Positions 58,908 to 64,000 of a stretch of DNA of 64,000 bases are shown piece by piece. The notes beneath the pieces were generated by a model. The model worked only from the letters and a program-made list of their open reading frames with translations, had not been told where the DNA came from and did no database searches. Positions within the stretch are counted from its first letter, which is position 1; each line of letters begins with the position of its first letter. Position numbers and translations under genes: made by a program. This DNA is from Peptoniphilus senegalensis JC140 (GTDB lineage Bacteria > Bacillota > Clostridia > Tissierellales > Peptoniphilaceae). Where the stretch lies: positions 99,010 to 163,009 of the forward strand of contig NZ_HE610717.1 in NCBI RefSeq assembly GCF_000321025.1. Reading direction: 5' to 3'.

Positions 58908-59216
58908 ATGGAATATTTATTAAAGAGAATATCTTATTTACAAGGACTTTGTGACGGATACGATTTAGACACTACTACTAATGAAGGTAAAATTATTTCA
59001 GAACTTGTAGATATTTTAAGTGATGTAATTGATGAAATGAGAGAATCACGTGAAGAAATCGAAGATTATGTTGACATTATTGAAGAAGATCTTGCAGATT
59101 TAGAAGATTATATTTATGATGATGAAGATGTAGATTTTGATTTATATGATGATGACTTTGACTTCGATGATTTAGAAATCTATGACGAAGATCAAGAAGA
59201 AAGTGATGCAGAATAA
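58908..59216 (+). CDS. CD1247-type acidic protein
   Basis: 102 residues. N-terminus MEYLLKRISYLQGLCDGYDL is typical of the CD1247 N-terminal domain family of Clostridia; the C-terminal half is almost only D, E, Y and hydrophobic residues. Function unknown. GGAGG precedes the ATG; cotranscribed with efp. Confidence 0.8.
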   Translation: MEYLLKRISYLQGLCDGYDLDTTTNEGKIISELVDILSDVIDEMRESREEIEDYVDIIEEDLADLEDYIYDDEDVDFDLYDDDFDFDDLEIYDEDQEESDAE

Positions 59217-59228
59217 TTAAATTTTTAA

Positions 59229-59257
59229 AGAGCGAGGTTTTTCCCTCGCTTTTTTTA
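59229..59257 (+). terminator. Terminator after the efp operon
   Basis: AGCGAGG (59231-59237) pairs with CCTCGCT (59244-59250), followed by T8. Confidence 0.85.
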
Positions 59258-59287
59258 AAATAAAATTATATTTATATAGGAGTTAAT

Positions 59288-60556
59288 ATGATTATAAAAG
59301 GCGGAAGAATAATAGACCCTATTTCAAAAATTGATGAAGTCCTTGATATAAAAATAGAAGGGAAAAAAATCACTGCAATAGAAAAAAATATTGATGTGTC
59401 AAAAAATAAAGGCGAAGAAGTAATTAATGCCAGCGGCAAAATTGTTGTTCCTGGATTTGTTGATGTCCATGTCCACTTTAGAGATCCAGGTCAAACTTAT
59501 AAAGAAGATTTAGAGACTGGAAGTCAGGCAGCAGTAGCTGGAGGTTTTACTACAGTAGTTCAAATGGCTAATACAAGTCCAAAAATTGATGACAGCGAGA
59601 AGATTATTGAGCATTATAGAAAGGCGAGAGAACTTCCTCTAAAGGTATTTACAGTTTCAGCTCTAACAAGGAATTTTGGAGATTTAGAACTCGTTGACAT
59701 GGAAGAAAATTTTAAAGCAGGAGCTATTGCTTTTACAGATGATGGAATTCCAAATAGAAATTCAAAATTAATTTTAGATGCTATGAATCGTGCAAAAAAA
59801 TTAAATGCGATAATTTCTTTTCATGAAGAAGACCCAAATTTAATTGAGCAAAATGGGATAAATCATTCAGAAGTATCTGAAAGTTTAAATATTTATGGAT
59901 CGCCAAGTATTGCAGAAACATCTTTTGTAGCAAGGGATGTAGCAATGGCAATTTATACTGGTGCAAAAGTTTCTATCCAACATCTTTCTACTGGAACTGG
60001 AGTTGAACTTGTTAAATTTGGAAAATCAATGGGTGGGAATATTTTTGCAGAGGTAACGCCACATCATATTGCACTAAATGATGATGCAGTTTTAAAATAT
60101 GGAACTCTTGCAAAGATGAACCCACCATTAAGAAGTGAAAAGGATAGAAAGAAGATTATTGAGGGAATAAAAGAAGGAACGATAGAAATTATTGCCACAG
60201 ATCATGCTCCCCACAGTGCAGAAGAAAAGGAAAAGGAGCTAACAAAAGCACCGTCAGGAATTATTGGACTTGAGACATCTTTTTCTATTTGCTATGAAAA
60301 TTTAGTTTTAACAGAAGAAATATCCCTCATGAAATTAATTGAACTTATGAGTACAAATCCTGCGAGAATATATGGGCTTGAGGGCGGAGAGATTGCTAAA
60401 GATAAAATTGCAGATATTACAATAATTGATCTTAATAGTGAATATAAAATAACTAAATTCAAATCAAAATCATCAAACAGCCCCTTTAAAGATAGAATAT
60501 TAAAAGGGGAAGTCCTTTATACAATTTCTGAAGGTAAAGTTGTCTACCAAAAATAA
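59288..60556 (+). CDS. pyrC: Dihydroorotase
   Basis: 422 residues, class I type. Metal motif DVHVHFRDPGQ, the lysine-region analogue, GSPSIAETS and ATDHAPHSAEEK. Makes dihydroorotate in pyrimidine synthesis. No other pyr genes nearby, so it is an isolated copy. AGGAG precedes the ATG. Confidence 0.95.
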   Translation: MIIKGGRIIDPISKIDEVLDIKIEGKKITAIEKNIDVSKNKGEEVINASGKIVVPGFVDVHVHFRDPGQTYKEDLETGSQAAVAGGFTTVVQMANTSPKIDDSEKIIEHYRKARELPLKVFTVSALTRNFGDLELVDMEENFKAGAIAFTDDGIPNRNSKLILDAMNRAKKLNAIISFHEEDPNLIEQNGINHSEVSESLNIYGSPSIAETSFVARDVAMAIYTGAKVSIQHLSTGTGVELVKFGKSMGGNIFAEVTPHHIALNDDAVLKYGTLAKMNPPLRSEKDRKKIIEGIKEGTIEIIATDHAPHSAEEKEKELTKAPSGIIGLETSFSICYENLVLTEEISLMKLIELMSTNPARIYGLEGGEIAKDKIADITIIDLNSEYKITKFKSKSSNSPFKDRILKGEVLYTISEGKVVYQK

Positions 60557-60646
60557 ATATGTCAAAGTGGATACAATGATAAAGATTTAATCCAAAAGCT
60601 TTAAAAATCAATGTATTTGATATATTATTAAAATTAGGAGGATACT

Positions 60647-62404
60647 ATGAAAATTTTTAATTTTACACTATTTAATTTTAACAGTATTAAAAATACATTT
60701 AAAAGATTCCCCTTAACACTTATTTCTACAACACTTGCTACAATTTTTTTGATTTTATCAACTTTTGATGAGTATGATGAAGCTTTTAATAATAAAATGA
60801 TTAGCTACGGTTTAGTGTTTGTATTTGGGATTTTTCTTTTTGCCTTTGTGAAACTTTTTAACGAAGGATTAAGAAATTATTATGACCTTAAAAATTTAAA
60901 AAATAATAATTTGATAAAGATACTTTCTTATTTAATTACGATGCCAATTCTTTATGGAATTTATGAGTTGATTTATGACGAAAGTTCTGTATTTGCTTAT
61001 TATGAGAAGAATTTTATATACTTTACCCTAATTGCAGCACTTATAGTTGGTTCAGCTTTTGTGGGGAAACTCAATTACCATAAAGATTATGTTGCCTATG
61101 TGGCGAAAATTTTAAAAGCCTTTATAATTGCCAATATTTATAGTTTTATTGTTTTTATTGGTGTCAGTGGAATTATTTTTGCCTTAGAATCTTTATTCAA
61201 ATTTAATTTTGCAGATTTGGTTTATCTTAGAGTGGCCATATTTTCCTTTATACTATTTAATGTTGTGACATTTTTCGCTGATTTTCCAAAGGTTAGTGAT
61301 TCCTTTTTAGATTACAAATATCCAAAGGCTTTTAAAATTCTTTTAGTTTATATAATTACGCCTATTGTAATTATTTATACAGGTATTTTGTTGGCTTACT
61401 TTATAAAGATATTATTGCTTTGGCAAATTCCTAATAATTTAATCGTAAATTTAGTAATTTGGTTTGCAAGTTTTGCTGTTATTTATTTATTTTTTATATC
61501 AAGGATAGATTCAATTGATTTTATAAATAAATTTAAGATTATCTTTCCTTTTACTCTTTTTCCACTTTTGGCAATGATGTTCTTTGCAATTTATTTGAGA
61601 ATTAGAGAGTATGGCATTACAGAAAATAGGTATCTAGTAGTTGCAGGAGGAGTTTGGATTTTATTATCTCTTATTTATTATATTTTTTATAGAGATAATT
61701 CTAATATTACTGTGCCAATATTTTTATCAGTTATTATTTTGATATCAGGCATTGGTCCGGCATCTGCAACAAGTCTCAGCGTCAGATCTCAAAATTCAAG
61801 GTTTGAAAAACTTTTGAAAGAAAATAAGATGTTAGCTGGAGAAGAAATAAAGCCAAACTTAAATATTGATAGCGATGCAAAAAATCAAATAATTGACATT
61901 GTAAGCTATATGGTAAGGACAGATAGGGTAGAAGAGCTTTCCTATATGCCAAAGGATTTTAAATTAAGTGAAGATTCCTTTAAAAAATTATTTGGATTTA
62001 GTAACATTATAGAAGACAAAGATTATTTGGGTTACTCTTATAGCGACAACCCTAGAAGTGAAAATGACCTTGGTTTCAATATAGACATTGATGGTTATAA
62101 AAATTTGATTTTTGTATATTCTTTAGATGATTATATGACTTCTGGATCATATAAATTTGAGAGAAATAAAAAGAATATAAAAATATATAAGAAATCTCAT
62201 GATGGTTACAAGCTTCAAATGACAATAGATTTAGCCAAGCTAAGGGATAAGCTTAAGCTTTTGAAAAATACAAAGGATTCAATAAGTATGGAAGATTTGG
62301 CAATTGAAGAGAAGGACTATAAAGTTGTTTTCACTAATATTTATTTTGGAGATAATGATAATATTGAAAATGGATATATTGAATTTTACTTTATGACAAA
62401 ATAA
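60647..62404 (+). CDS. DUF4153 membrane protein
   Basis: 585 residues. About ten hydrophobic helices to residue 375 (PLTLISTTLATIFLIL at the start; FPFTLFPLLAMMFFAIYLRIREYG), then a soluble C-terminal domain. Matches the DUF4153 pattern; function unknown. GGAGG precedes the ATG. Followed after 11 bases by the His/Cys-tailed protein. Confidence 0.8.
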   Translation: MKIFNFTLFNFNSIKNTFKRFPLTLISTTLATIFLILSTFDEYDEAFNNKMISYGLVFVFGIFLFAFVKLFNEGLRNYYDLKNLKNNNLIKILSYLITMPILYGIYELIYDESSVFAYYEKNFIYFTLIAALIVGSAFVGKLNYHKDYVAYVAKILKAFIIANIYSFIVFIGVSGIIFALESLFKFNFADLVYLRVAIFSFILFNVVTFFADFPKVSDSFLDYKYPKAFKILLVYIITPIVIIYTGILLAYFIKILLLWQIPNNLIVNLVIWFASFAVIYLFFISRIDSIDFINKFKIIFPFTLFPLLAMMFFAIYLRIREYGITENRYLVVAGGVWILLSLIYYIFYRDNSNITVPIFLSVIILISGIGPASATSLSVRSQNSRFEKLLKENKMLAGEEIKPNLNIDSDAKNQIIDIVSYMVRTDRVEELSYMPKDFKLSEDSFKKLFGFSNIIEDKDYLGYSYSDNPRSENDLGFNIDIDGYKNLIFVYSLDDYMTSGSYKFERNKKNIKIYKKSHDGYKLQMTIDLAKLRDKLKLLKNTKDSISMEDLAIEEKDYKVVFTNIYFGDNDNIENGYIEFYFMTK

Positions 62405-62415
62405 GGAGTGGTCTC

Positions 62416-62967
62416 TTGTACTATATTAATTTTGAAAATGATGTTTTTATTGATGATGAGATTGATTTGAGAGTTTTATCAGATATTTTAAAAATTTATC
62501 TAAATAAGTGTGACTCTTATCAAATAAAGGCATTAAAGGAAGATGAAAAATCAAAGAAATTATTGCAAGACTTTGCTATTTATTCAGAAGATGATGCCTA
62601 TGAAAACATATATCAGGGAATAATAGACGAAGATTTCAAAAAAATGATTTTAGAAAATTTACTTGGAGACGGAGCCTTGAATTTTATGGGGATAAGTCTC
62701 TATGATGATGGAATTTTAAAAATCGAGATGATAAATTATGGAAGCGAAGTTTACATCTATGGATTTGATGAAAAATCTGTTGTTGCCTTCTCTGAAGAGC
62801 TAGAAAAAGTTTATGGTATAAAAGACTTAAATGTCTATATAGATGAGAGTTATGAAGATGATATTGATAAGGAAGAGCATCATGACCACCATCATCATGA
62901 GAACTGTGGCTGCACTACAAAGGATGATGAAAATTCAAGTGGCTGCCATGGAGATTGTTGTAAATAA
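62416..62967 (+). CDS. Acidic protein with His/Cys-rich metal-binding-like tail, unknown
   Basis: 183 residues. Residues 1-150 are acidic and not recognised (LRVLSDILKIYLNKCDSYQI; LGDGALNFMGISLYDDG). The last 30 residues hold HHDHHHHENCGCTT and SGCHGDCCK, likely to bind Zn, Ni or Cu. Start TTG at 62416, eight bases after AAGGAG. Last gene before a terminator. Confidence 0.75.
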   Translation: MYYINFENDVFIDDEIDLRVLSDILKIYLNKCDSYQIKALKEDEKSKKLLQDFAIYSEDDAYENIYQGIIDEDFKKMILENLLGDGALNFMGISLYDDGILKIEMINYGSEVYIYGFDEKSVVAFSEELEKVYGIKDLNVYIDESYEDDIDKEEHHDHHHHENCGCTTKDDENSSGCHGDCCK

Positions 62968-62984
62968 AATAAAAAATAAAGAGA

Positions 62985-63017
62985 AAGAGTCTATCAAAAT
63001 TCACTTGATAGGCTCTT
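62985..63017. terminator. Bidirectional terminator
   Basis: AAGAGTCTATCAA pairs with TTGATAGGCTCTT (one G-T) across a seven-base loop, between two converging genes. Confidence 0.82.
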
Positions 63018-63050
63018 ATTTATTGAGAAAATATTTAGTTAAAAAATTTT

Positions 63051-64000
63051 TTATGATAATTCTTCTGAAATTGCTGAGGATACTTTTGGAATAAGTTGTT
63101 TTTTCCTTGATAGAAGTCCTTTAGCTAAAAATTTGTCTCCAAGGAGTTCTTTATCAAATTTTTGGGCTATAGCTTCTTTAAAAGAGCCGGAAAGAATAAC
63201 TTCAGAAACTTCCTTAAAAATATCTGTAATCATTAGGACAAAAGTTTCTGTATCTGATTTATCTACGAAGCTTTCCATTGCTTCTTTTAATTCTTTTTCA
63301 ACAGAAACTATGCTATCTAAATCCATAGTAAAGATTTGACACACTCTAACATTTACGCCCTCTATGGAAAAGTTTTTGACATCACTTTTTAATAGTTCGT
63401 CTGGTTTTCTTCCTTCTAGGCTTGTGCCAGCTTTAAACATTTCCATTGCAAATTCATCTACATCAATAGCTGCGATTTTTTTCATCTTGTTTAATACATA
63501 CTTGTCTGTATCAGTAGAAGTTGGGGACCTAAACAAAAGTGTATCAGAAATTATTGCTGCACAAAGAAGACCTGCAACCTCGCGAGATGGTTTTATTCCA
63601 TTTTCAAAAAACATTTTTGAAACGATTGTAGCAGTTGAACCAACTGGTTCATTTCTAAAATAAATTGGCGAATTTGTAGAAACATTTGCGACTCTGTGGT
63701 GATCAACGATTTGCACAATTTCGGCGGAGTCGATGTCGTCAATAGATTGATTTCTTTCATTGTGGTCAACTAAAATTATTTTTTTCTTTAAATTTGAAAT
63801 TAAGTGGTAACGGGAGATATTTCCAATTACTTTATTTTTGTTATCAAGGACTGGATAAGACCTAAATCTTGATTGTGCCATTTTTTCACGAACGTCGTCG
63901 ATTAAATCGTCTTTGTGGAAGACTACAAGGTCATCTCTTGTCATTACATATTCAACTGGAACAGCTTGGGGTAAAATTCTTGCAACCATAAAAGTTGAAA
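63051..64000 (-). CDS. Mn-dependent inorganic pyrophosphatase with CBS domain, C-terminal part
   Basis: The reading frame is open to the window edge, so the N-terminus lies outside. The visible part begins within the regulatory CBS region (FRSYPVLDNKNKVIGNISR), then has the DHH motif IVQIVDHHRVAN, GSTATIVSKMFFENG and the DHHA2 domain with EGRKPDELLKSDVK. This is the CBS-PpaC type, regulated by adenine nucleotides, which hydrolyses pyrophosphate in the cytoplasm. The ATG at 63989 is internal, not the true start. Confidence 0.9.
   Translation of the reverse strand, partial: STFMVARILPQAVPVEYVMTRDDLVVFHKDDLIDDVREKMAQSRFRSYPVLDNKNKVIGNISRYHLISNLKKKIILVDHNERNQSIDDIDSAEIVQIVDHHRVANVSTNSPIYFRNEPVGSTATIVSKMFFENGIKPSREVAGLLCAAIISDTLLFRSPTSTDTDKYVLNKMKKIAAIDVDEFAMEMFKAGTSLEGRKPDELLKSDVKNFSIEGVNVRVCQIFTMDLDSIVSVEKELKEAMESFVDKSDTETFVLMITDIFKEVSEVILSGSFKEAIAQKFDKELLGDKFLAKGLLSRKKQLIPKVSSAISEELS

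Noticed and set aside
62843-63094. 83-codon frame over the His/Cys tail
   Set aside because: Alternate frame crossing a bidirectional terminator.
1-64000. CRISPR array, prophage or integrated element borders
   Set aside because: No regular spaced repeats, no integrase and no tRNA-associated direct repeats seen.

Overview
The window reads as a chromosomal segment of an AT-rich, low-GC Gram-positive anaerobe, most likely a Gram-positive anaerobic coccus of the Peptoniphilaceae (Peptoniphilus or a close relative). Support: Firmicute-type hrcA-grpE-dnaK-dnaJ with a perfect CIRCE, a glmS ribozyme, GGAGG ribosome sites, frequent TG-extended -10 promoters, a PepD-type dipeptidase, a CD1247-type protein, a CBS-containing Mn pyrophosphatase and an SLH-anchored subtilase. 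The genus is inferred from overall protein flavour, not from a search. No rRNA, tRNA, CRISPR array or intact insertion sequence was seen.

Layout. 1-8.4 kb: an accessory surface region with a very large SLH-anchored S8 protease behind a near-perfect Fur-type box, followed by a dicarboxylate/amino-acid symporter; the protease is split by a one-base deficit in an A tract. 8.5-19.8 kb: an accessory/defence region. A leftward UmuC-like polymerase operon (also split in an A tract, with two small partner genes) diverges from a rightward four-gene cluster: PLD-SNF2 helicase, DUF4391 protein, type III Mod methyltransferase and type III Res. The mod gene carries a G10 tract that puts it out of frame; nine or twelve Gs would restore a 620-residue enzyme, so this looks like a phase-variable restriction-modification system caught in the OFF state.

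20-39 kb: core genes. CNNM/HlyC-family protein, glmS with its ribozyme, an acyl-ACP thioesterase, a cytoplasmic parvulin, a RelA/SpoT-domain protein, PepD, a chain of small conserved genes (DUF1292, TIGR01212 radical SAM, P-loop protein, a 27-residue membrane peptide, a DUF6648-like protein), an AlaX-like protein that has lost its zinc ligands, ComEC, HolA, S20, HemW, LepA and signal peptidase I.

39-52 kb: heat-shock operon, PrmA-RsmE-MtaB-DUF1284-HIT, TmcAL, acetate kinase, YceD-L32. 52-64 kb: NusG-domain-II protein and Gx transporter, Maf, RadC, SGNH hydrolase, then a tightly overlapping set of PilO-like and minor-pilin-like genes with no motor genes nearby, EF-P, a CD1247-like protein, dihydroorotase, a DUF4153 membrane protein, an acidic His/Cys-tailed protein and the end of a Mn-dependent pyrophosphatase that runs off the window.

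Three genes (protease, polymerase, methyltransferase) are off frame by one base, each at a homopolymer. Other long A runs lie in intact genes, so I regard slipped-strand variation as at least as likely as assembly error, but reads are needed to decide. The most interesting item is the poly-G switch in mod within the four-gene type III system.
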